49,617 bases of DNA, taken from Planctomycetaceae bacterium. Lineage in GTDB: Bacteria; Planctomycetota; SZUA-567. The DNA lies in NCBI GenBank assembly GCA_021205245.1, contig JAJPXZ010000135.1, forward strand, positions 1 to 49,617, read 5' to 3'. Below the pieces are notes generated by a model. The model was not told the origin of the DNA. It saw nothing but the letters and a program-made list of their open reading frames with translations, and did not search any database. Position 1 is the first letter of the stretch. Each line of letters begins with the position of its first letter. The translations under genes were made by a program, and so were the position numbers. Below are positions 1 through 7,492 of this stretch, piece after piece.

Positions 1-66
1 CATCGAGAAGGGGATGACGTACATGGTCCGGCCCTTCATGGAGCCGGTGTAGCGCCGCGCATGGTG
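1..66 (-). pseudogene. GTP-type PEP carboxykinase fragment, 5'-truncated, runs off left edge
   Basis: Read on the minus strand this gives YTGSMKGRTMYVIPFSM, which matches the signature of GTP-dependent phosphoenolpyruvate carboxykinase (family consensus around GRTMYVIPFSMGP). In the intact enzyme well over a hundred residues precede this motif. Here the frame meets a TAG stop at 79-81, there is no start codon upstream of the motif, and the binding-protein gene begins to read at 85. So the 5' part of the gene is missing at this point. It is either a real deletion scar or a join made during assembly. The rest of the gene, if present, lies left of the window. The motif match is strong; the reason for the truncation is inference. 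Confidence 0.6.
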
Positions 67-84
67 TTGTCGTGCACTCTACGC

Positions 85-1332
85 TTACTTCTCGCGGTCG
101 AGCAGATCCTGGAAGCGCTGGTTGGCGCGGGCGGCGGCTTCCTTAAAGTCTTTGCCGTCGATGGACAGGGTGACGGGTTCGGAGAGGATATCCCGGGCCT
201 GCGCCACGGCGGTCAACTGCGGACGGTCATGACCGACGCCGAGGGGACCGGTGTCGGATACCGCTTTGACCCAGTCGGCGGGAAGCTTCTTGATGCCTTC
301 CGGGTTATTGTAAACTGACATACGGGCGCACTGGTTGGCGTATTCGCCCTGGAGAATGAGGGTGCGATCCTTGTCGGTCATGTAGCGGATAAACTGCCAG
401 GCCGCGTCCTGGTTCTGGCTGTTCGAATAGATGCCGATGGCCCAGGCGGTGATGTCGTATACGGCGTGGGCCTTGGGGCCGGCCGGGAAGATGGCGACGC
501 CGGTATTCTCGGCCACCGACGACTTGGTGGGGTCGAGCATGCTCGGGTACTGCGACGACGCGTCGATATACATCGCGCCCTTGCCCTGCTGGAAGATGGC
601 GGCGGCCTGGGGCCACGACATGTTGTGTACGCCTTCTGGTCCGTAGAGACGGAGCATCCGGCCGTAGTAGTCGATAGCGGCGTGAGCTTCGGGAGTGTCC
701 ATGGTGGCGGTGCCGTCCTTGGAGAAATCGCCGCCAAAGCCGTAGAGGTAACTCGAGAATTGGGTGATAAGCGCGTTACGGGCGCCACGGGAAACAAAGC
801 CGTACATTTCGTTATCGCGGTCGTTCACGGCGGCGGCGACCTTCTCCAATTCCTCGAAGGTCGTGGGCGGCTGGACGCCGGCTTTTTCAAACACGTCCTT
901 GCGGTAATAAATGACCTGGCATTCGTTGATGAGCGGGATGGAGGTCTGGAAGCCGTCGACGTTGGTGCACTGAATCGAACCTTCTGAATAATCGGCGAAA
1001 TCGTATTTGGCGTCGTCCTTTACCCACTTGTTCAGGTCGACGGCCCAGTTGTTCCGCTTGAGCATGCGGGCTTCGTCGAGGGGACGAATCATGAAGACGT
1101 CGATGCCGGAACCGCCGGAGGCGAATTCGACCGTGAGCTTCTGCGACAACTGCTCGTTGCCAAGCTGTTCCATCTCGACCTTGATGCCGGTCTCCTTCTC
1201 GAAGTCGGGGAGCAGCGCACGGATGGCGTCGGCGACCGGGCTGACCGAGGCGACAAAGCGGATGGACTGTCCGGCCGTTGCCATTCCCGCCATCAGGCAG
1301 AAGGCGAGGACGGGAGCGAGGAATTTCTTCAT
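85..1332 (-). CDS. ABC transporter sugar-type substrate-binding protein
   Basis: A 415-residue periplasmic solute-binding protein of extracellular family 1 (MalE/UgpB-like). Residues 1 to about 21 form a classical signal peptide (MKKF, a hydrophobic core, then ATAGQ). The mature part shows the family pattern: an early DFEKETGIKVEMEQLG segment, the VFEKAGVQPPTTFEEL segment, and a late IYSNSQNQDAAWQFIRYM segment. It has no lipobox cysteine. AAGGAGA precedes the ATG. It is the last gene of a five-gene minus-strand operon, 58 bases after the second permease, whereas such genes usually come first. The neighbours (aldolase, hydroxyacid dehydrogenase) suggest a sugar acid or related organic acid as ligand, but the ligand cannot be read from the sequence. 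Confidence 0.9.
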   Translation of the reverse strand: MKKFLAPVLAFCLMAGMATAGQSIRFVASVSPVADAIRALLPDFEKETGIKVEMEQLGNEQLSQKLTVEFASGGSGIDVFMIRPLDEARMLKRNNWAVDLNKWVKDDAKYDFADYSEGSIQCTNVDGFQTSIPLINECQVIYYRKDVFEKAGVQPPTTFEELEKVAAAVNDRDNEMYGFVSRGARNALITQFSSYLYGFGGDFSKDGTATMDTPEAHAAIDYYGRMLRLYGPEGVHNMSWPQAAAIFQQGKGAMYIDASSQYPSMLDPTKSSVAENTGVAIFPAGPKAHAVYDITAWAIGIYSNSQNQDAAWQFIRYMTDKDRTLILQGEYANQCARMSVYNNPEGIKKLPADWVKAVSDTGPLGVGHDRPQLTAVAQARDILSEPVTLSIDGKDFKEAAARANQRFQDLLDREK

Positions 1333-1390
1333 ACTGTCTCCTTATATTTGACGGATTCGTGACGAAAGCGATTCTCTCAAATTCTATACA

Positions 1391-2245
1391 TTATCCTTTG
1401 ACCGCGCCGGCGGTCAGGCCGCGAATGACGTATTTCTGGGTGAGGATGGTGATGACCAGGACCGGCAGGGTGATCACCACCGCCGCCGCCATCAACCCGC
1501 CCCAGTCGATCTGGGCGTAGGAGATGAAATTGAAGATGGCGACCGGCACGGTCTTGGTCCGGTTTGACGCCAGCACCACCGAGAACATGAAGTTGTTCCA
1601 CGAGAAAATGAATGAAAGGATGCCGCCCGTCACCACGCCGGGCAGGGAGATCGGCAGGATAATCCTGATAAAGGTGACGAAAATGGAGCAGCCGTCGACG
1701 CGCGCGGCTTCGATAAGATCGTTCGGGATGGATTCGAAAAACGGCACCATCACCCAAACGATGAACGGCAGCCCAACCAGCAAATGGGCGAGGATGAGGG
1801 ACGTGTAGGTGTCGACCATGCTGAAGGTGCGGAACATGATGAACAACGGCAACAGGAAAGTAATGCCAGGCACCATACGCGATATCAGGATAAACACGGC
1901 CAGCTTTTTCTGTTTATATCGGGCGATGGAAAAGGCGGCAGGCAACCCGAGCACCAGGCCGAGAATGGTGGACCCGGCGGCGATGACCAGCGAGTTCCAG
2001 ATATAGCGGATAAAGTTCTGCTGATTGAAGACATTGCGGAAGTTGTCGAGGGTTGGCTCGAAAATAAGCTTCGGCGGCAACTGCACAATCTGCAGCGGCG
2101 TCTTCAGCGCGTTCAGGAGCATCCACAACAGCGGCAGCAGAAAAAAGAACATACACACGATAATGGTAAAGTAATACAGCGCGCTCATCAGCTTGCGGCC
2201 GGTCCGGGACGACCGTTCCTGCTGCGGCAGCGGGGCGGTTGACAT
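1391..2245 (-). CDS. ABC transporter permease, MalG-type
   Basis: A 284-residue inner-membrane permease with about six hydrophobic segments, the first near residues 20-45. The cytoplasmic EAA loop is clear: LIEAARVDGCSIFVTF followed by a proline-rich IRIILPISLPG, the site that docks on the ATPase. Length and layout fit the MalG/UgpE half of a carbohydrate-type importer. It starts 11 bases after the partner permease stops and is followed by the binding-protein gene, so it is co-transcribed. Substrate specificity is not visible. Confidence 0.92.
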   Translation of the reverse strand: MSTAPLPQQERSSRTGRKLMSALYYFTIIVCMFFFLLPLLWMLLNALKTPLQIVQLPPKLIFEPTLDNFRNVFNQQNFIRYIWNSLVIAAGSTILGLVLGLPAAFSIARYKQKKLAVFILISRMVPGITFLLPLFIMFRTFSMVDTYTSLILAHLLVGLPFIVWVMVPFFESIPNDLIEAARVDGCSIFVTFIRIILPISLPGVVTGGILSFIFSWNNFMFSVVLASNRTKTVPVAIFNFISYAQIDWGGLMAAAVVITLPVLVITILTQKYVIRGLTAGAVKG

Positions 2246-2256
2246 GGTTGTTCTCC

Positions 2257-3168
2257 TCAGTTCTCAAGGCCGCGGCGGAGATAGGTGACGATAAGGCTCA
2301 CCCCCAAAACCAGCGCGAAAAACACCACCAGCAGCGCTGACGCATAGCCGAAATTGAAATATTGGAACGACGTCTGGTAGGTGTATATGTTCAAGGTTTC
2401 GGATGAATAGCCCGGCCCCCCCATGGTCATGGTGTAGATGATGTCGAACGTCTTCAAACAATCGACCAGTCGCAGCAACGCCGCGACGCCGATGGTGGGC
2501 GCGATCATCGGCAGGGTGATGCGGAAGAAGATTTGGAACGAATTCGCGCCGTCCACCATCGCCGATTCGTAGGGTTCGCGTGAAAGGGTCGCCAGGCCGG
2601 CGATGACGATGAGGGAAATCAGCGGCGTCCACTCCCAGATATCCACAAGGACGAGGGAGGGGATGACGGTCGCGCCGTCTGTTATCCAGAGGATCTTGCC
2701 GATGCCGACCGCGTCGAGAATGCTCTGCATGCCGGTGGCGCGGATCATGTAATTGAGGATGCCGGCGGTGGGTTCGAAAATCAGCATCCACACCATGGCG
2801 ATGGCGACGGGGGTGGCCATCATGGCCATGAGGAAAATGGAGCGCACCACGCGTTTGCCGCGAAAATCCTTGGCGTCGAAGAGGACGGCGATCAACACGC
2901 CCAGCACCACTTCAAATATCATGGCGAGGACGGTGAAGTAGAAGGTGCGCCAAACCGAGCCCCAGAAGCGCTCGTCGTTCGTAAAGATTTCAATATAGTT
3001 CCTGAAGCCTATCCACGATGCGCCATAGCCGGAGGTCAGGCTCCAGTCGGTAAAGGAATTGTAGATGGTGTAAATGAGGGGGAAAACCATCATGAGCAAG
3101 ATAACAAACACCGCCGCCGACGGAAACAGCCAATAGGCGTTGCGGTCGTTCCAGCTTCCGGTTCTCAT
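2257..3168 (-). CDS. ABC transporter permease, MalF-type
   Basis: A 303-residue inner-membrane permease of the MalF/UgpA type. It has a hydrophobic first segment (residues about 13-35), the family FTDWSLTS-like periplasmic stretch and an EAA loop reading YESAMVDGANSFQIFF before ITLPMIAPT. It lies 23 bases after the ATPase gene and 11 bases before the second permease, which implies one heterodimeric membrane unit. A strong AAAGGAG precedes the ATG. Confidence 0.92.
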   Translation of the reverse strand: MRTGSWNDRNAYWLFPSAAVFVILLMMVFPLIYTIYNSFTDWSLTSGYGASWIGFRNYIEIFTNDERFWGSVWRTFYFTVLAMIFEVVLGVLIAVLFDAKDFRGKRVVRSIFLMAMMATPVAIAMVWMLIFEPTAGILNYMIRATGMQSILDAVGIGKILWITDGATVIPSLVLVDIWEWTPLISLIVIAGLATLSREPYESAMVDGANSFQIFFRITLPMIAPTIGVAALLRLVDCLKTFDIIYTMTMGGPGYSSETLNIYTYQTSFQYFNFGYASALLVVFFALVLGVSLIVTYLRRGLEN

Positions 3169-3191
3169 GTCGATACTCCTTTGCTCAAGGC

Positions 3192-4337
3192 CTATTCGGC
3201 CTGCCGGCGGCTGGACATGCGGATCGGCCCGATGACGCCCAAAAGCGCCTTACCGGTTTCGCCGTCGAAGTAGCGGACGGCCGACGCTTCGGGCGTTATC
3301 TTGACCGCGTCGTCCATCTTGTAGCCATGGCGCTGGTCGACCCTGGCGATAAGGTTCTCGGTGTCGTCTATCGCACGGGACATATAAATGTGCGCCTCGG
3401 CTCCGAGTTCCTCGATAACGGTGATGTGGGCGTTGATGACGTTGTCCTGCTGGTCCCGTGGCGCGATAAGCATGTGCTCGGGCCGGATGCCGATGGAAAT
3501 CTTCTTCCCGACATGGGGTAAAAGCGCCTCGCGGTGCTCTGGCGCGGCGGCAAAGGAGAAGCCTTCGCCGCTGACGCGGAGCGGCGTCCCGGCGTCGATG
3601 ACGCCTTCAAGGAAATTCATCGGCGGCGAGCCGATAAAGCCGGCCACGAACTTGTTCGCCGGGTGATCGTAGAGAAGCAGGGGCGAGCCGATCTGATGGA
3701 TAAGCCCGTCCTTCATCACGACAATCTTGTCGCCCATGGTCATGGCTTCGACCTGGTCGTGGGTGACGTAGATCATGGTCGCCTTGAGGCGATGGTGCAG
3801 CTTGGCGATCTCGGTGCGCATCTGGACGCGGAGCTTGGCGTCGAGGTTGGACAGCGGTTCGTCGAAGAGGAACACCTTCGGGTTGCGGACGATGGCGCGG
3901 CCGACAGCGACGCGCTGGCGCTGACCGCCGGAGAGCGCTTTCGGCTTCCGGTCGAGCAGCATTTCGATCGAGAGGATTTTGGCTGCGGCACGGACGCGGC
4001 TATCAATTTCAGCGTCGGGCAGCTTGCGGATACGCAGGCCGAAGGCCATATTTTCGTACACGGTCATGTGGGGATAAAGCGCGTAGTTCTGGAACACCAT
4101 GGCGATGTTCCGGTCCTTCGGCGGGAGATCGTTGACGCGCTCGCCGTCGATGTAGAGGTCGCCGGAACTGATGTCCTCAAGGCCGGCAACCATCCTGAGC
4201 GTTGTCGATTTGCCGCAGCCGGACGGGCCGACAAAGACCACAAACTCCTGGTCCTCGATGGTGACGTTGGCCCCGTGCACAGCCTTGACGCCGCCCTCGT
4301 ATACCTTCTCGATATTCTTTAGTTCCACTCGTGCCAT
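3192..4337 (-). CDS. ABC transporter ATP-binding protein, MalK/UgpC-type
   Basis: A 381-residue cytoplasmic ATPase energising the two permeases. Walker A GPSGCGKST is at residues 37-45, the Q-loop is VFQNYALYPH, the signature LSGGQ is at 135-139, Walker B VFLFDE is at 155-160 and the H-loop histidine is at 193. The C-terminal third is a TOBE-type regulatory extension (segments around SIGIRPEHM), as in CUT1-class ATPases. All catalytic residues are intact. AAGAAGGAG precedes the ATG. Unlike many MalK-type ATPases that serve several importers, this one sits between the dehydrogenase and the permeases in the same operon, which suggests it is dedicated. Confidence 0.95.
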   Translation of the reverse strand: MARVELKNIEKVYEGGVKAVHGANVTIEDQEFVVFVGPSGCGKSTTLRMVAGLEDISSGDLYIDGERVNDLPPKDRNIAMVFQNYALYPHMTVYENMAFGLRIRKLPDAEIDSRVRAAAKILSIEMLLDRKPKALSGGQRQRVAVGRAIVRNPKVFLFDEPLSNLDAKLRVQMRTEIAKLHHRLKATMIYVTHDQVEAMTMGDKIVVMKDGLIHQIGSPLLLYDHPANKFVAGFIGSPPMNFLEGVIDAGTPLRVSGEGFSFAAAPEHREALLPHVGKKISIGIRPEHMLIAPRDQQDNVINAHITVIEELGAEAHIYMSRAIDDTENLIARVDQRHGYKMDDAVKITPEASAVRYFDGETGKALLGVIGPIRMSSRRQAE

Positions 4338-4380
4338 GCCTGACTCCTTCTTCTTTCGCTAACGAATGCGTCCGCCGTCG

Positions 4381-5376
4381 TTACCACGTGCGGGGCACGA
4401 AACCCTGCTGGTTGACCCAGGCCTTGGGCCTGCCTTCCAGGAAGGTGCGGGCAATCTCCTCCGCCCCCTTGATGCGAAGCGCCCTGTCGGACGCGGTGGA
4501 ATAATAAGCGGTGTGCGGGGTGAGGACGATGTTCGGCAATTCATTGAACGGGGACGGCTGGTGCGGCGGCTCGTTGACCTGCACGTCGAGCCCGGCCCCG
4601 GCGATAACCCCCTCTTTCAACGCTGTATAGAGATCGGCCTCATTGACGACCGCGCCCCTGGCGGTGTTGATAAGGAGGGCTGACCGTTTCATCTTCTTGA
4701 GCGTTTCCATATTGATAAGGCCCCGGTTTTCCGCCGTGGCGGGAATGTGCAGGGAGATAAAATCGGCCTGGCCCAGGAACTCGTCAAGATCGTCGATCTT
4801 GCGGATGGAAAAGTTGGCCAGGTAATCGGCGGTGAGGAACGGGTCGTAGCCGATTGTCTCCATGCCGAAGGCTCGGGCGCGCTCGGCGGTGGCGCGGGCG
4901 ATAAAACCGCACCCGAGCAGGCCGAAGACGCATTCGGACAAACGCGGCGTGTCGGGGTGGAGGATGGTGTCATTCCACACGCCGGACCGCACCTGGCGGT
5001 CGGCCTCGACGATGCGGCGATTGAGGGCGAGGAACAGGGCCATGGCGTGATCGGCGACTTCGCCCTGGCAATAGTCCGGGATGTTGGCGACGCAGATGCC
5101 GCGCTTCGCCGCCGCGTCCGCGTCGATGTTGTCATAGCCGATGCCCATCTTGACGATGATGCGGCAACGCTTCATGGTGGCGAGGAGGTCGTCGTTAATG
5201 ACCACCAGCGGATTGAGTATGCCGTCCGCGTCCACGATTGCTTTCGCTATCGCGGCCGAATCTTCCTGATCGACACGGGTGATATCGACGTCGCCGTCGA
5301 GAAGTTCGCGGATGGTGGCGTCGAAATCAGCCATATCCTTTACGTCGTCGAGAATAAGGATGTTCCAGCTTGCCAT
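4381..5376 (-). CDS. D-2-hydroxyacid dehydrogenase (PGDH/CtBP-like)
   Basis: A 331-residue NAD-dependent dehydrogenase of the D-isomer-specific 2-hydroxyacid family. The Rossmann loop GLLGCGFIA is at residues 152-160. The catalytic triad is present: Arg240 in NTARGAVV, Glu269 in VNEPP and His288 in LTPHTA. There is no ACT domain at the C-terminus, so it is not a regulated serine-pathway PGDH. It is the first gene of the importer operon, with GAGGAG before the ATG and 43 bases before the ATPase. It probably reduces or oxidises an intermediate of the imported compound, for example a glyoxylate- or hydroxypyruvate-like acid. The exact substrate is inference. Confidence 0.88.
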   Translation of the reverse strand: MASWNILILDDVKDMADFDATIRELLDGDVDITRVDQEDSAAIAKAIVDADGILNPLVVINDDLLATMKRCRIIVKMGIGYDNIDADAAAKRGICVANIPDYCQGEVADHAMALFLALNRRIVEADRQVRSGVWNDTILHPDTPRLSECVFGLLGCGFIARATAERARAFGMETIGYDPFLTADYLANFSIRKIDDLDEFLGQADFISLHIPATAENRGLINMETLKKMKRSALLINTARGAVVNEADLYTALKEGVIAGAGLDVQVNEPPHQPSPFNELPNIVLTPHTAYYSTASDRALRIKGAEEIARTFLEGRPKAWVNQQGFVPRTW

Positions 5377-5734
5377 GGTTGTCTCCTCGGGCCGTCATGG
5401 GCTGTTGAAATCGGCTGTTTTCCACAGGAGTGGCGATCACGGCTCCTCGTGGATATTTGGCAGACCAGCAGGGGATGGGCAATTGACCCCGCGATGGTGA
5501 ACAACAGGCGCTTCATGGGAGTAGAGTCGGTAGCGAGCGGCAAAGGTGGCGTCAGACGACGGGTGGAGAATGATTCATCAATAATGAACTGAATTTGACA
5601 ATATGATAATAACCGTGATCTTCCACTAAGTCAACCAACAAAAACGCGTCTTGCTGGAAAAATGGTGTATCCATACGTGAATAACGGTAGGGTCCGTGAA
5701 TAAGCCATATCCCGATTATTACTGGTGCGGCAAT
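5377..5734. other. Intergenic region ahead of the importer operon
   Basis: This 358-base gap holds the probable operon promoter, an operator-like dyad near 5580 and a leader of about 200 bases running to the dehydrogenase start at 5376. The part nearest IclR (5590-5640) is clearly AT-rich. I see no gene and no terminator for iclR in it. Confidence 0.5.
5574..5609 (-). promoter_or_regulatory. Candidate promoter with IclR-type operator for the importer operon
   Basis: A perfect dyad TTCAT-caata-ATGAA occupies 5574-5588. Read on the minus strand it begins TTCATTATT, the same nine bases as the two direct repeats in front of iclR. A minus-strand promoter can be drawn through it: TTATCA (5604-5609), 17 bases, CATTAT (5581-5586), each four of six to consensus. 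The -10 would lie inside the dyad, so a bound regulator would block it. The shared motif is seen; the promoter placement is inference. Confidence 0.45.
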
Positions 5735-6493
5735 CTAACGCAACTGTGGTTGCAATTCCTCTGTCGCTTGGCGCAGCTTGTCGGCGAAAAAGGTAACCCG
5801 ATCGTCCATCACCCTGAGGGACGGCCCGCTGATGCTCAGGCCGGCGACGACGTCGCCATGGTAGTTGCGGATAGGCACGCCGACGCAGCGGATGCCGTAT
5901 TCGTGCTCCATATTGTCGATGGCATAGCCGCGTTGGCGCGTTTCCTCGAGATCGTCGCGGAGCGCGTCCGGGTTGGTGATGGTATAGGGTGTGGCGCGGG
6001 GCAGTCCGGCCTCGATAACCGTGACGAGGGTGGCCTCGTCCATGAAGGCGAGCATGGCTTTGCCCAGCCCGGTGCAGAACATTTCGGCTTTGAGGCCGGA
6101 GATGACCCGCGCAAACATGGCGCCGGGTGGATGGGAGCTGTCCAGATAGGTGATGTATGGTGCATCGGGCCTGGCTAAATAGACGACCTCGCCACACTCC
6201 TTTGCCAGCGTATCCATATAGGGCTTGGTGAACTGACGCAGTTGGTCGGTGTTCAGGAGGGTGTTGGCGAGCTGGAGAATCTTATTGCTGAGACGATACT
6301 TTCCGGTCTGGCGGTTTTTTTCGATAAAGCCGCACTGACGAAAGGTGCTCATAATGTTATAGGCGGAACTTTTGAGCATGCCCGAGGCCTCGGCCAATTC
6401 GTTAATGCCGCGTTCGGGATGCGCGGCATCGAACAGGTCGAGTAGTTTTAACGCTTTGTAGAGTGATTTTACCTTGGGCGTCTGTTCGTCCAC
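5735..6493 (-). CDS. IclR-family transcriptional regulator
   Basis: A 252-residue regulator. The N-terminal winged helix-turn-helix covers residues about 10-70 (ALKLLDLFDAAHPERGINEL, then LKSSAYNIMSTFRQCGFIEK). The IclR effector-binding domain covers about 80-250, ending with a typical VVAGLSISGPSLRV segment. The start is GTG at 6493, chosen because AAAAAAGGAA lies just upstream and homology begins immediately. It sits between the importer operon and the divergent aldolase and shares an operator-like motif with both promoter regions. It is the likely local regulator, responding to the imported acid or an intermediate. Whether it represses or activates is not visible. Confidence 0.9.
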   Translation of the reverse strand: MDEQTPKVKSLYKALKLLDLFDAAHPERGINELAEASGMLKSSAYNIMSTFRQCGFIEKNRQTGKYRLSNKILQLANTLLNTDQLRQFTKPYMDTLAKECGEVVYLARPDAPYITYLDSSHPPGAMFARVISGLKAEMFCTGLGKAMLAFMDEATLVTVIEAGLPRATPYTITNPDALRDDLEETRQRGYAIDNMEHEYGIRCVGVPIRNYHGDVVAGLSISGPSLRVMDDRVTFFADKLRQATEELQPQLR

Positions 6494-6524
6494 ACTGTTC
6501 CTTTTTTAGGTCTGGCGCTTGATT

Positions 6525-6559
6525 TTCATTATTATACACCTCGATTCATTATTATGCAA
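6525..6559 (-). promoter_or_regulatory. iclR promoter overlapping two direct operator repeats
   Basis: On the minus strand, TTGCAT (6554-6559), 17 bases and a perfect TATAAT (6531-6536) form a good sigma-70 promoter about 30 bases before the iclR start. Two exact copies of TTCATTATTAT lie at 6525-6535 and 6545-6555 on the plus strand, spaced 20 bases apart, so they face the same side of the helix. They overlap the -10 and the spacer. This suggests autoregulation. Confidence 0.6.
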
Positions 6560-6590
6560 ATTTTCCATGGCGGAATTGCTGGGCGAAGAG

Positions 6591-6596
6591 TATAGT
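6591..6596 (+). promoter_or_regulatory. Candidate -10 element for the aldolase gene
   Basis: TATAGT at 6591-6596 lies 57 bases before the aldolase start. At 17 bases upstream there is only TGGCGG, a poor -35, so activation by a bound regulator is plausible. The preceding CTGGGCGAAG also stands before the TATAGT of the FHA gene promoter at 11884. Confidence 0.35.
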
Positions 6597-6652
6597 GGAC
6601 GTATCCACGATGTGAACGGGTTTGCCAATCCTTTTTCTTTGGAGGAACGTGA

Positions 6653-7417
6653 ATGGTTACCGATACGCTAGTTAAACGCTTTAAGGCCGGAGAGACGCTG
6701 TTCGGCACCTTTGCCGATTTCGATTCGCCTGACATTGTCGAAATTTTCGGCCTGGCCGGGTTTGATTTTACCGTTGTCGATTGCGAGCACAGCGCCCTCG
6801 GGCCCGACCGGGCTCTCGAGATGGTCCGCGCCGGCTCCCTTGCCAAAATGCCGACCATGGTTCGCGTCCCGAACGCGCTTCCCAGCACCATCCTGAAGCA
6901 CCTCGATATCGGTTCGGCCGGCATTATGGTGCCGCTGGTCCACACCCCCGATACCGCCAAAACGGTTGCCGAAGCAGCCCGCTATTATCCGCGTGGTCGG
7001 CGCGGCTATGCCGGCATGCGCTCCGGCAACTGGGGATTCATCACCGTTGAGGAACATATCGAACGCTGCAACGCCAACACCTTTGTCCAGGTCCAGGCGG
7101 AGAGCGTCGAGGCGGTCAAAAACATCGACGCCATCGCCGCCACCGACGGCATCGATTCGATCTTTATCGGCACCTTCGACCTGTCGCAGAGCATGGGCAT
7201 CCCCGGCCAGGTGAACGACCCGAAGATGGTCGAGGCCATCGGCACGGTCTTGAAGGCGGTCAAGGGCGCGGGCAAGGTGGCGGGCATCTTCGCCGGCACT
7301 ATTGAGAACGCCAAGCGCTATGCCGACATGGGCTTCCAGTTCATTATTTACGCTGGTGACGTTATCATGATTAACCAGGCCGCCACCGCCGCCGTAAAAG
7401 CCCTGAAGGGCAAGTAA
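6653..7417 (+). CDS. HpcH/HpaI-family class II aldolase
   Basis: A 254-residue metal-dependent aldolase related to 4-hydroxy-2-oxoheptanedioate, 2-keto-3-deoxy-L-rhamnonate (YfaU) and 5-keto-4-deoxyglucarate (GarL) aldolases, which split a 2-keto-3-deoxy acid to pyruvate and an aldehyde. Expected residues are present: the base His46 in DCEHSALGPD, Arg71 in VRVPN, and the metal ligands Glu150 (VQAES) and Asp176 (GTFDLSQSMG). The length is normal for the family. GGAGGA sits seven bases before the ATG. It is transcribed away from iclR and is probably in the same regulon as the importer. Together with the dehydrogenase this points to sugar-acid breakdown; the exact substrate is not readable. Confidence 0.9.
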   Translation: MVTDTLVKRFKAGETLFGTFADFDSPDIVEIFGLAGFDFTVVDCEHSALGPDRALEMVRAGSLAKMPTMVRVPNALPSTILKHLDIGSAGIMVPLVHTPDTAKTVAEAARYYPRGRRGYAGMRSGNWGFITVEEHIERCNANTFVQVQAESVEAVKNIDAIAATDGIDSIFIGTFDLSQSMGIPGQVNDPKMVEAIGTVLKAVKGAGKVAGIFAGTIENAKRYADMGFQFIIYAGDVIMINQAATAAVKALKGK

Positions 7418-7436
7418 GAGCCGTTCAAATTCACGC

Positions 7437-7467
7437 CGCCTCCGCCCTCCATAGGCGGAGGCGTTTT
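7437..7467 (+). terminator. Rho-independent terminator after the aldolase gene
   Basis: The stem CGCCTCCGCC / GGCGGAGGCG (7437-7446 with 7454-7463, ten perfect pairs) is followed by TTTT at 7464-7467. It ends only 14 bases before the Shine-Dalgarno of the next gene, so that gene is reached by read-through or by a promoter not seen. Confidence 0.8.
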
Positions 7468-7492
7468 CATGTCGCACCACAAGGGGAGTCCC

